Shown here: piece by piece, positions 7,255-13,825 of the stretch | Layout of the letters: each line of letters starts with the position of its first letter | How positions within the stretch are numbered: position 1 is the stretch's first letter | Position numbers and translations under genes: made by a program | DNA from: an uncultured Bacteroides sp. | GTDB lineage: Bacteria; Bacteroidota; Bacteroidia; Bacteroidales; UBA11471 | Direction of reading: 5' to 3' | Length of the DNA stretch: 16,508 bases | Assembly: GCA_905210875.1 (NCBI GenBank) | Contig: CAJLYN010000026.1 | Location: forward strand, 1 to 16,508 | The notes under the pieces: model-generated | What the model was told of the DNA's origin: nothing | The model's database searches: none | Seen by the model: the letters and a program-made list of their open reading frames with translations, nothing else

Positions 7255-9897
7255 TCAGAAGAGCGAACTTTGTCCGTTTTCGTTGGGCTCGGGGTTGAAG
7301 GTGGGCATTTCTTCCTGCGGCTCTTCGACAGTCGGCTCTTCGTGGCGTGTCGGTTCGAGCTCAGTGATACTTTCGACGGTATAGGTGGTCAGTCGTTTCC
7401 CTTTGGCCCGGAAGCTTTTCACGCCGATGAAGTCGGCTGCTTCGAGGGTGAGGGGCTCTCTGAATGCATCGTCTCCCCCAAATTTTATCTCAATGCGGGG
7501 ATAAGGCTCTGTCGAGAGCAGTATCAATCGCGATTGAGAATTGTCTCCAATGAAGCTCTGTTTCTTGGCCGAAGCTTCAAACAGGAAGCGTTTGAGGTAG
7601 GGGTAGCCTTGGTCGGCATCGAAGAGGGCGGCTGTCCACACCCGCTCGGGGGTGAATTTCTCGATGCGGAGAATGTCGGGGTCGTAGTGGTTGCCGGCGT
7701 CGAACGAGGGGGGGTAGAAGCTGCCGTTGCGGAGAATGACAAGAATCTGCTCGCCGCTGTGGAACTCGCCGAGGTACTCGCCGCGGCCGTCGTAGTTGAG
7801 GCGTAGCACGTCGTGGTCGAACCATACCTGCCGCCCGCCGAGGGTCGAGCCCCCGCGTTCTTTCAGCGAGATGCGGTGTATCTCGTTGTGGGTAACGATG
7901 TTGCCCATCGATTGCCGTCCCTTGATGGCGATGCTGCTGAAATCTTTTTCGATGAATGGTGTTTTCAGGCGGGGCTTCGGCTTGAACACGATTTTCAGTA
8001 TCTCGGCTTCGCCGTTGGCATTGGCGCTGAACCACACCACCTTGGAGCCCGGTGTGCCCTGGGTGAGATCGTATTCCTTGTCGCGGGTAATGCCTGTGAC
8101 GGCGAAGCGTTTCATGTAGTGAAGACCCTCTTTGCCGTTGCGGTATATGACGTTGTAGATGGTGCGTGTGTCGTTGCGTTTGAATACGTTGAGGTAGAGA
8201 ATGTTTTTACCGACAAACATCTTCTCGCTCACCTTCACGACCTTGTATTTGCCGTCTTTGTAGAAGATGATGATGTCGTCGATGTCGGAGCAGTTGCATA
8301 CAAACTCGTCGCGCTTCAATCCGGTGCCGATGAAGCCCTCGTCGCGGTTGATATAGAGTTTCTCGTTGGCCTCGACGACCTTGGCCGCCTCGATGGCATC
8401 GAAACTGCGTATGGTGGTGCGACGGGGATAGGCGGCCCCGTATTTCTCTTTCAGGTGACGGAACCAGCGTATCGTGAAGTCGGTCATGTGGGCGAGGTTG
8501 TTGTCTATCTCTTCGATGTCGGCCTTGATGGCGGCAATCTGCCTGTCGGTCTTGTCGGCGTTGAATTTCAAGATGCGGGCCATCTTTATCTCCATGAGGC
8601 GGAGTATGTCGTCGCGGGTGATTTCGCGAAGGAAATCCTTCTTGAATGGGTCGAGCCGACGGTCGATGTGGGCCACGGCCTCGTCCATGGTGGCACTCTC
8701 TTCAAAGTCTTTGTCTTTGTAGATACGCTCCTCGATGAAGATTTTTTCGAGCGAGAGGAAGTGCAGCGACTCGCACAACTCGTCGCGCTGTATGCGCAAC
8801 TCGGCTTGCAGCAACGCTTTGGTGCGGTCGGTGTTGCGGCGCAGCACCTCGCTCACCGAGAGGAAGAGCGGCTTGTTGTCGCATATCACGCAGCAGTTGG
8901 GCGACAGGCTCACCTCGCAGTCGGTAAAGGCATAGAGAGCGTCGATGGCTTTGTCCGACGAGGTGCCGGCCTGTAAATGCACGAGTATCTCGGCCTGCGC
9001 GGCGGTGATGTCGTCGATTTTCCGTATCTTTATTTTTCCTTTGTCGTTGGCTTTCAGTATTGAGTCGATGATGACGGGTGTCGTTTTCCCGTAGGGAATC
9101 TCGGTGATGGCCAGGGTGCGCTGGTCACGTTTCTCGATTTTGGCGCGCACCTTGACCGAACCGCCCCGTTCACCGTCGTTATAACGAGAGACGTCGATGA
9201 ATCCGCCGGTCTGAAAGTCGGGATAGAGTGTAAACGGATCGCCTTGCAGGTAGGCGATGGAGGCGTCGAGCAGTTCATTGAAGTTGTGGGGCAGAATTTT
9301 GACCGAGAGGCCCACGGCGATACCTTCTACGCCCTGAGCCAGCAGGAGCGGGAACTTGGTGGGCAGCGTGATGGGCTCTTTGTTGCGACCGTCGTAGGAG
9401 GGGCGCCATTCGGTGATTTTGGGGCTGTACAGGGTTTCGAGGGCAAACTTGGTGAGCCGTGCTTCGATGTATCGGCCGGCAGCGGCACCTGCACCGGTGA
9501 GTATGTTACCCCAGTTTCCCTGGCAGTCGATGAGCAATTCCTTCTGTCCCAGTTTGACGAGTGTCTCGTATATCGAGGCATCGCCGTGGGGGTGAAACTT
9601 CATGGTCTCGCCTACGATGCTGGCCACCTTGTTGTTGCGGCCGTCTTCCATGCGCTTCATGACATGGAGTATGCGTCGCTGGACTGGCTTCAATCCGTCT
9701 TCGATATGGGGAACGGCGCGTTGCAGGATAACGTAGGAGGCATAGTCGAGAAACCAGTCTTGGTACATGCCGGTAAGTTGCAACTTGATGTCGGCTTTGT
9801 CTCCCTCGGGTATTTTGTAGGAAGAGTGGCTCTCGGTAGAGTCGGCCTCGTCGTTGGCGAGGTTGGCTGTGGGGTTATCTTTCTCTTCGTCGTTCAT
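7255..9897 (-). CDS. parC: DNA topoisomerase IV subunit A (ParC-type)
   Basis: This is the DNA-cleaving subunit of a type IIA topoisomerase, which with ParE unlinks replicated chromosomes. The 880-residue protein contains YASYVILQRAVPHIEDGLKP (52-71), the winged-helix region FHPHGDASIYETL (101-113) and the catalytic tyrosine Y143 in AAGRYIEARLTKFAL. The tower and coiled-coil regions run to about 490. The C-terminal region has only a degenerate GyrA-box-like segment (ERGGSTLGGR, 680-689) rather than QRRGGKG. That, with the sequence character, favours ParC over GyrA. The quinolone-contact positions carry A107 and E111 where E. coli GyrA has S83 and D87; I believe this is family-typical rather than acquired. 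The ends are acidic and low in complexity (1-35 and about 845-880). parE is not in the window. Two cell-envelope genes follow in the same unit. Confidence 0.92.
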   Translation of the reverse strand: MNDEEKDNPTANLANDEADSTESHSSYKIPEGDKADIKLQLTGMYQDWFLDYASYVILQRAVPHIEDGLKPVQRRILHVMKRMEDGRNNKVASIVGETMKFHPHGDASIYETLVKLGQKELLIDCQGNWGNILTGAGAAAGRYIEARLTKFALETLYSPKITEWRPSYDGRNKEPITLPTKFPLLLAQGVEGIAVGLSVKILPHNFNELLDASIAYLQGDPFTLYPDFQTGGFIDVSRYNDGERGGSVKVRAKIEKRDQRTLAITEIPYGKTTPVIIDSILKANDKGKIKIRKIDDITAAQAEILVHLQAGTSSDKAIDALYAFTDCEVSLSPNCCVICDNKPLFLSVSEVLRRNTDRTKALLQAELRIQRDELCESLHFLSLEKIFIEERIYKDKDFEESATMDEAVAHIDRRLDPFKKDFLREITRDDILRLMEIKMARILKFNADKTDRQIAAIKADIEEIDNNLAHMTDFTIRWFRHLKEKYGAAYPRRTTIRSFDAIEAAKVVEANEKLYINRDEGFIGTGLKRDEFVCNCSDIDDIIIFYKDGKYKVVKVSEKMFVGKNILYLNVFKRNDTRTIYNVIYRNGKEGLHYMKRFAVTGITRDKEYDLTQGTPGSKVVWFSANANGEAEILKIVFKPKPRLKTPFIEKDFSSIAIKGRQSMGNIVTHNEIHRISLKERGGSTLGGRQVWFDHDVLRLNYDGRGEYLGEFHSGEQILVILRNGSFYPPSFDAGNHYDPDILRIEKFTPERVWTAALFDADQGYPYLKRFLFEASAKKQSFIGDNSQSRLILLSTEPYPRIEIKFGGDDAFREPLTLEAADFIGVKSFRAKGKRLTTYTVESITELEPTRHEEPTVEEPQEEMPTFNPEPNENGQSSLF

Positions 9898-9921
9898 AGA
9901 GGCTGAGTTAATGTAGAAAAA

Positions 9922-9937
9922 AGAACAGAAATGTTCT
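9922..9937 (-). promoter_or_regulatory. Perfect dyad in the parC leader
   Basis: AGAACA (9922-9927) and TGTTCT (9932-9937) form a perfect 6-bp inverted repeat around a 4-base spacer. It lies between the predicted parC -7 box and the start codon. Read on the - strand, the hairpin is followed directly by five Ts and resembles a weak terminator or attenuator. It could equally be a protein-binding operator. A 6-bp stem alone is weak evidence. Confidence 0.35.
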
Positions 9938-9978
9938 CACTTTAAATATTTTTAGGTACGGAAAGTAAGAACCTCCTG

Positions 9979-9986
9979 CAAAAATA
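9979..9986 (-). promoter_or_regulatory. Predicted parC promoter (-7 box)
   Basis: On the - strand TATTTTTG is an exact match to TAnnTTTG, about 81 bases upstream of the parC start codon. No TTG is present at the usual 19-21 base distance upstream, so the -33 half is weak. It lies in the only intergenic region upstream of the parC unit, which supports its use. The implied leader is about 70 bases. Confidence 0.5.
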
Positions 9987-10009
9987 CAAATTTAATCGGA
10001 AAAAATCAT

Positions 10010-10017
10010 TTACTTTG
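10010..10017 (+). promoter_or_regulatory. Predicted glyS promoter (-7 box)
   Basis: TTACTTTG matches TAnnTTTG at seven of eight positions and lies 57 bases before the glyS ATG. The upstream sequence is AT-rich with no clear TTG at the -33 position. It is divergent from the predicted parC box, 23 bases away. Its position argues against translation starting upstream of 10075. Confidence 0.45.
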
Positions 10018-10028
10018 CAGATTATTAG

Positions 10029-10045
10029 CGGGACTCGGTGTCCCG
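10029..10045 (+). promoter_or_regulatory. Hairpin in the glyS leader
   Basis: CGGGAC (10029-10034) and GTCCCG (10040-10045) form a perfect 6-bp GC-rich stem with the loop TCGGT, located 30 bases before the glyS ATG. No T tract follows closely, so it does not look like a terminator. The stem and loop resemble the T arm of a tRNA in outline. A role in glyS control is speculation. Confidence 0.4.
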
Positions 10046-10074
10046 GCTTGATTCAAAAAACAGAGACAAAAATT

Positions 10075-11625
10075 ATGGCACAGCAAGAAGATGTTTTTAA
10101 AAAACTGATTTCGCATTGTAAAGAATATGGGTTCGTCTTCCCGTCGAGCGAAATATACGATGGCCTCAGCGCCGTCTATGATTACGGGCAGATGGGAGTG
10201 GAACTGAAAAATAATATCAAGAAATACTGGTGGGACAGCATGGTGTTGCTGCACGAAAATATCGTGGGTATCGACTCGGCGATTTTCATGCACCCGACCA
10301 TCTGGAAAGCATCGGGTCACGTCGATGCCTTTAACGACCCTCTTATCGACAATAAGGACTCCAAGAAACGCTATCGCGCCGATGTGCTCATCGAAGACCT
10401 GATAGCCAAGATGGACGAGAAAATCGAGAAGGAGGTGGAGAAGGCCGCCAAGCGTTTCGGCGATAATTTCGACGAGGCTCTTTTCCGTCAGACCAATCCC
10501 CGCGTGCAGGAGCACATCGCCAAACGCGATGAGTTGCACGCCCGTTATGCCAAGGCTATGAACGAGAACAATCTTCCCGAGTTGCGCCAAATCATTCTCG
10601 ATTATGAAATTGCCTGCCCTCTGAGCGGTACCCGCAACTGGACCGACGTTCGTCAGTTCAATCTTATGTTCTCGACCGAGATGGGCTCCACAGCCGATGG
10701 TACGATGAAAATATATCTTCGCCCCGAGACCGCTCAAGGTATCTTTGTCAACTACCTTAATGTGCAGAAGACCGGCCGTATGCGTATTCCCTTCGGTATC
10801 GCCCAGATAGGAAAGGCTTTCCGCAATGAAATCGTAGCCCGTCAGTTCATCTTCCGTATGCGTGAGTTTGAACAGATGGAGATGCAATTCTTTGTACGCC
10901 CCGGAGAAGAGCTCAAATGGTTTGCCAAGTGGAAAGAGACCCGTCTCAAATGGCACAAGGCCCTCGGTCTCGGAGATGAGAAATATCGTTTCCACGACCA
11001 CGAAAAGCTGGCTCACTATGCCAACGCTGCGACCGACATCGAGTTTGAGATGCCGTTCGGTTTCAAAGAGGTGGAGGGCATTCACTCGCGTACAAACTTT
11101 GACTTGTCGAACCATGAGAAATACTCCGGCAAGAAGTTGCAGTATTTCGACCCCGAACTCAACGAGTCGTATGTGCCCTATGTCATCGAAACCTCCATCG
11201 GTGTAGACCGTATGTTCCTGAGCGTAATGGCCGGCTCGTATTGCGAAGAGCAGTTGCCCGACGGCGAGACTCGCGTGGTATTGCGCCTGCCGGCAGCATT
11301 AGCTCCTATCAAGCTGGCTGTTTTACCGTTGGTGAAAAAAGACGGTCTGCCCGAGAAAGCCCGTGAGATTATGGATATGCTGCGTTTCGATTTCAGATGT
11401 CAATACGACGAAAAAGATTCCATCGGCAAGCGGTATCGTCGGCAGGATGCTGTCGGAACGCCGTTCTGCGTAACGGTCGACCACGATACGCTCACCGACA
11501 ACTGTGTAACGATACGTTTCCGCGATACCATGGAACAGCAACGGGTGCCTATCTGCGAATTGGCTCAGATTATTGGCGAGCAGGTGTCGATGAAATCGCT
11601 CTTGCGTAAAATTGCGAACGATTGA
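10075..11625 (+). CDS. glyS: Glycyl-tRNA synthetase, single-chain class II type
   Basis: The enzyme charges tRNA-Gly with glycine in the cytoplasm and belongs to the homodimeric type (also named glyQS), unlike the two-subunit E. coli enzyme. The 516-residue product begins MAQQEDVFKKLISHCKEYGF. It contains RPETAQGIFVNYLNV (216-230), class II motif 2 as FRNEIVARQFIFRMREFEQ (249-267) and motif 3 as ETSIGVDRMFL (372-382). The anticodon-binding domain falls at about 413-511 (PIKLAVLPLV to SMKSLL). An upstream in-frame TTG at 10015 exists, but it lies inside the predicted promoter and encodes residues unlike the family, so the ATG at 10075 was chosen. lemA follows after 21 bases. Confidence 0.96.
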   Translation: MAQQEDVFKKLISHCKEYGFVFPSSEIYDGLSAVYDYGQMGVELKNNIKKYWWDSMVLLHENIVGIDSAIFMHPTIWKASGHVDAFNDPLIDNKDSKKRYRADVLIEDLIAKMDEKIEKEVEKAAKRFGDNFDEALFRQTNPRVQEHIAKRDELHARYAKAMNENNLPELRQIILDYEIACPLSGTRNWTDVRQFNLMFSTEMGSTADGTMKIYLRPETAQGIFVNYLNVQKTGRMRIPFGIAQIGKAFRNEIVARQFIFRMREFEQMEMQFFVRPGEELKWFAKWKETRLKWHKALGLGDEKYRFHDHEKLAHYANAATDIEFEMPFGFKEVEGIHSRTNFDLSNHEKYSGKKLQYFDPELNESYVPYVIETSIGVDRMFLSVMAGSYCEEQLPDGETRVVLRLPAALAPIKLAVLPLVKKDGLPEKAREIMDMLRFDFRCQYDEKDSIGKRYRRQDAVGTPFCVTVDHDTLTDNCVTIRFRDTMEQQRVPICELAQIIGEQVSMKSLLRKIAND

Positions 11626-11646
11626 TTTATTTTTAAGCATAAACGT

Positions 11647-12237
11647 ATGAAAAAAGGATATATCGTGGCAGGCGTGATCCTGCTTATCGTGATTATCGTC
11701 GTGGTCATGGGGGTAGGTACCTACAATACCATGGTGGCCGGCGAAGAGACAATAGGTGGAGAGTGGGCCAAAGTCGAAGCCCAATATCAGCGTCGCAATG
11801 ACCTGATACCGAATCTGGTATCGACGGTGAAAGGCTATGCAGCGCACGAGCAGTCGACTCTCGAGGCTGTGGTGTCGGCTCGTGCCAAGGCCACACAGGT
11901 AACCCTCTCGGCCGATAACCTTACGCCCGAAAACCTGGAAGCCTTCCAGGCTGCACAAGGCGAGTTGTCGGGGGCGTTGTCGCGCCTGCTGGCTGTTGCC
12001 GAGAATTATCCCGACTTGAAGGCCAACGAGAATTTCCGTGATTTGCAGGCTCAGCTCGAAGGCACCGAAAATCGCATTGCCGTGGCTCGTACACGCTATT
12101 CCGAGGCAGTGAAAAGCTATAATGTAATGATTCGTCGTTTCCCGGCTTCGATTATCGCCTCGATGTTCGGTTTCGAAAAGAAACCTCAGTTTACCGCAGC
12201 TGAGGGTGCCGAAGTGGCTCCTGTCGTTAAATTTTAA
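11647..12237 (+). CDS. lemA: LemA family membrane protein
   Basis: LemA proteins are widespread small membrane proteins of uncertain function with one N-terminal transmembrane helix and a helical bundle. The 196-residue product starts MKKGYIVAGVILLIVIIVVV, a single transmembrane segment. The hallmark YNTMV...WAKVEAQYQRRNDLIPNLV follows, then VKGYAAHEQSTLEAVVSARA. A second conserved region has ENFRDLQAQLEGTENRIAVA and RYSEAVKSYNVMIRRFPASI, and the end FGFEKKPQF is typical of the family. Many lemA genes are followed by one for a TPM-domain protein (YgcG-like); none is present here. It lies 21 bases after glyS and 26 before the FKBP gene, all in the same direction. Confidence 0.95.
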   Translation: MKKGYIVAGVILLIVIIVVVMGVGTYNTMVAGEETIGGEWAKVEAQYQRRNDLIPNLVSTVKGYAAHEQSTLEAVVSARAKATQVTLSADNLTPENLEAFQAAQGELSGALSRLLAVAENYPDLKANENFRDLQAQLEGTENRIAVARTRYSEAVKSYNVMIRRFPASIIASMFGFEKKPQFTAAEGAEVAPVVKF

Positions 12238-12263
12238 TCAAGAACCCAACGATATTCATACAC

Positions 12264-12797
12264 ATGGAAAAAGCAAGAAACTTTTTTCTTTCGTTGCTGT
12301 CGTGTTGCTTGCTGGCCATGACAGCCTGCAACGACGATGTTGAAGATACGGTTTCCCAATATCTGGATTGGAACAACGAAAATGTGGCTTATTTCGAGGC
12401 CGCCAAGTTGGAAACCGATGCTGATGGTAAGCGGGTGTATGATGTCGTGTCGCCCAATTGGGACCCGTCGAGTTGTGTCTTGATGCATTACTACAAGCGT
12501 GGTACAGGGACGGTATCGCCCTATTACACCAGTTTTGTCAAGGTGTGCTATAAGGGTCAACTGATCGATGGCACGGTCTTTGACGCTACTTACCAAAGTC
12601 CCTCTAACCCCATGACGGCTAAGATATCATCTCTCGTCGACGGTTGGGCCGTGGCCATGGAACATATGCACGTGGGAGACTCGTGTCGGGGCATTATCCC
12701 CCAGAATCTTGGATACGGTGTGCAGTCGAGAGGTAGCATAAAACCCTACTCGACACTGATATTCGACATTAAGTTGATGGAGATTGTCCGTCAGTAA
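12264..12797 (+). CDS. FKBP-type peptidyl-prolyl cis-trans isomerase, predicted lipoprotein
   Basis: This 177-residue protein should catalyse cis-trans isomerisation of proline bonds and so help fold envelope proteins. The N-terminus has a hydrophobic stretch ending AMTAC, with C22 as the likely lipidated residue. Residues 23-85 form a linker unlike known catalytic domains. The FKBP domain covers about 88-175: VKVCYKGQLIDGTVFDATYQ with the active-site Tyr and Phe-Asp, then VDGWAVAMEHMHVGDSCRG with the pocket Trp. IIPQNLGYG and STLIFDIKLMEI close the domain. The key aromatic residues are kept, so activity is likely. The GSCFA gene starts 20 bases downstream. No promoter of its own is visible. 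Confidence 0.92.
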   Translation: MEKARNFFLSLLSCCLLAMTACNDDVEDTVSQYLDWNNENVAYFEAAKLETDADGKRVYDVVSPNWDPSSCVLMHYYKRGTGTVSPYYTSFVKVCYKGQLIDGTVFDATYQSPSNPMTAKISSLVDGWAVAMEHMHVGDSCRGIIPQNLGYGVQSRGSIKPYSTLIFDIKLMEIVRQ

Positions 12798-12817
12798 GAC
12801 AAAAAACGTTCGGGAGT

Positions 12818-13825
12818 ATGGAATGGTGCACTCCTGTATCGATAGTCGCCCAACAAGGAGCCGTAACACATCATCACCGCATGATGCTGTTCGGCTCTTG
12901 TTTTGCCGAGTATATGGGTGCGCGGCTGCTGGAATATCATTTCCCGGTCGATGTAAACCCGTTTGGAATACAATACAATCCCTCTTCCATTGCTGCATTG
13001 ATTGAACGGCTGATGAGCGGAGAACCTTTTACCGGTGAAGAACTTTTCCGTGACGGTAATCTGTGGCACAGTTTCTCCCATCATTCGAGCTTCTCCCATA
13101 CCGACAAGGCACTCTGTCTGCAACAGATTAACGACCGACTGCTTCCGGCTGCGGCTTTGCTGGCCGAGGCCGACTATCTGATACTTACGTGGGGCACATC
13201 CTGGGTATATACCTTGGCCGATGACGGCCGTGTCGTTGCCAATTGTCACAAGTTGCCTGCCTCCCGTTTTGTGCGGCGGCAACTGTCGGTCGACGAGATG
13301 TACGACATCTGGTGTCCGTTGCTCAGGCGGCTGTTTGACCTCAATCCCCGTTTGCGGGTATGGTTTACCGTGAGTCCGGTGCGGCATCTCAAAGACGGGG
13401 CCCATGGCAACCAGTTGAGCAAGGCCGCCCTGCTGCTCTTTACCGACAGGCTGTGCCGTGCTTTCCCTGACCGTTGCGATTATTTCCCTGCCTACGAAAT
13501 CGTGCTCGACGAGTTGCGTGACTATCGTTTCTACGATACCGACATGGCCCACCCTTCGTCGCAGGCTGTCGACTATGTGTGGGAAAAATTCTCCGATACC
13601 TATTTCGACGAGAATACCCGAGCGGTCAACCGTGAATGGGCCCGAGTGTTGCAGGCATTGCGTCATCGGCCGCTGACTCCCGATCGCGAAACCTACCGGA
13701 AATTTGTCATGCAAAATATTCTTAAACTCGAAAATTTCCGCAAAAAATATGCTTTCTTTGATGTGACCGAAGAGCTAACTGCCGCCAGGCGGCTGCTCGC
13801 AACATTAGAGTCCGATGAAATATGA
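12818..13825 (+). CDS. GSCFA-domain protein, SGNH-hydrolase-like
   Basis: The 335-residue protein carries the motif GSCFAE at residues 26-31, which gives the GSCFA family its name. Other family-like blocks are VNPFGIQYNP (46-55), YLILTWGTSWVY (120-131), WFTVSPVRHLKDG (182-194) and DTDMAHPSSQAVDYVW (240-255). The Ser in GSCFA and the D-x-x-H of DMAH (D242, H245) match the first and last catalytic blocks of SGNH/GDSL esterases. An esterase acting on sugar or lipid esters is therefore possible, but the substrate is unknown. No signal peptide is seen, so it is probably cytoplasmic. The gene overlaps murF-alr by 11 bases, which suggests translational coupling and perhaps a link to cell-wall metabolism. 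Confidence 0.92.
   Translation: MEWCTPVSIVAQQGAVTHHHRMMLFGSCFAEYMGARLLEYHFPVDVNPFGIQYNPSSIAALIERLMSGEPFTGEELFRDGNLWHSFSHHSSFSHTDKALCLQQINDRLLPAAALLAEADYLILTWGTSWVYTLADDGRVVANCHKLPASRFVRRQLSVDEMYDIWCPLLRRLFDLNPRLRVWFTVSPVRHLKDGAHGNQLSKAALLLFTDRLCRAFPDRCDYFPAYEIVLDELRDYRFYDTDMAHPSSQAVDYVWEKFSDTYFDENTRAVNREWARVLQALRHRPLTPDRETYRKFVMQNILKLENFRKKYAFFDVTEELTAARRLLATLESDEI

Noticed and set aside
7813..8976. Long + strand open frame of 387 codons opposite parC
   Set aside because: It is antisense to a fully conserved topoisomerase sequence. Its valine- and alanine-rich translation is what the complement of such a gene gives.
9552..9600. Quinolone-resistance change in parC (A107 where E. coli GyrA has Ser)
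   Set aside because: Alanine at this position appears, from memory, to be usual in Bacteroidota ParC, so it is not evidence of acquired resistance.
10015..10074. glyS starting at an upstream in-frame TTG, adding 20 residues
   Set aside because: The TTG lies inside the predicted -7 box, the added residues do not resemble the family, and the ATG at 10075 gives the normal N-terminus.
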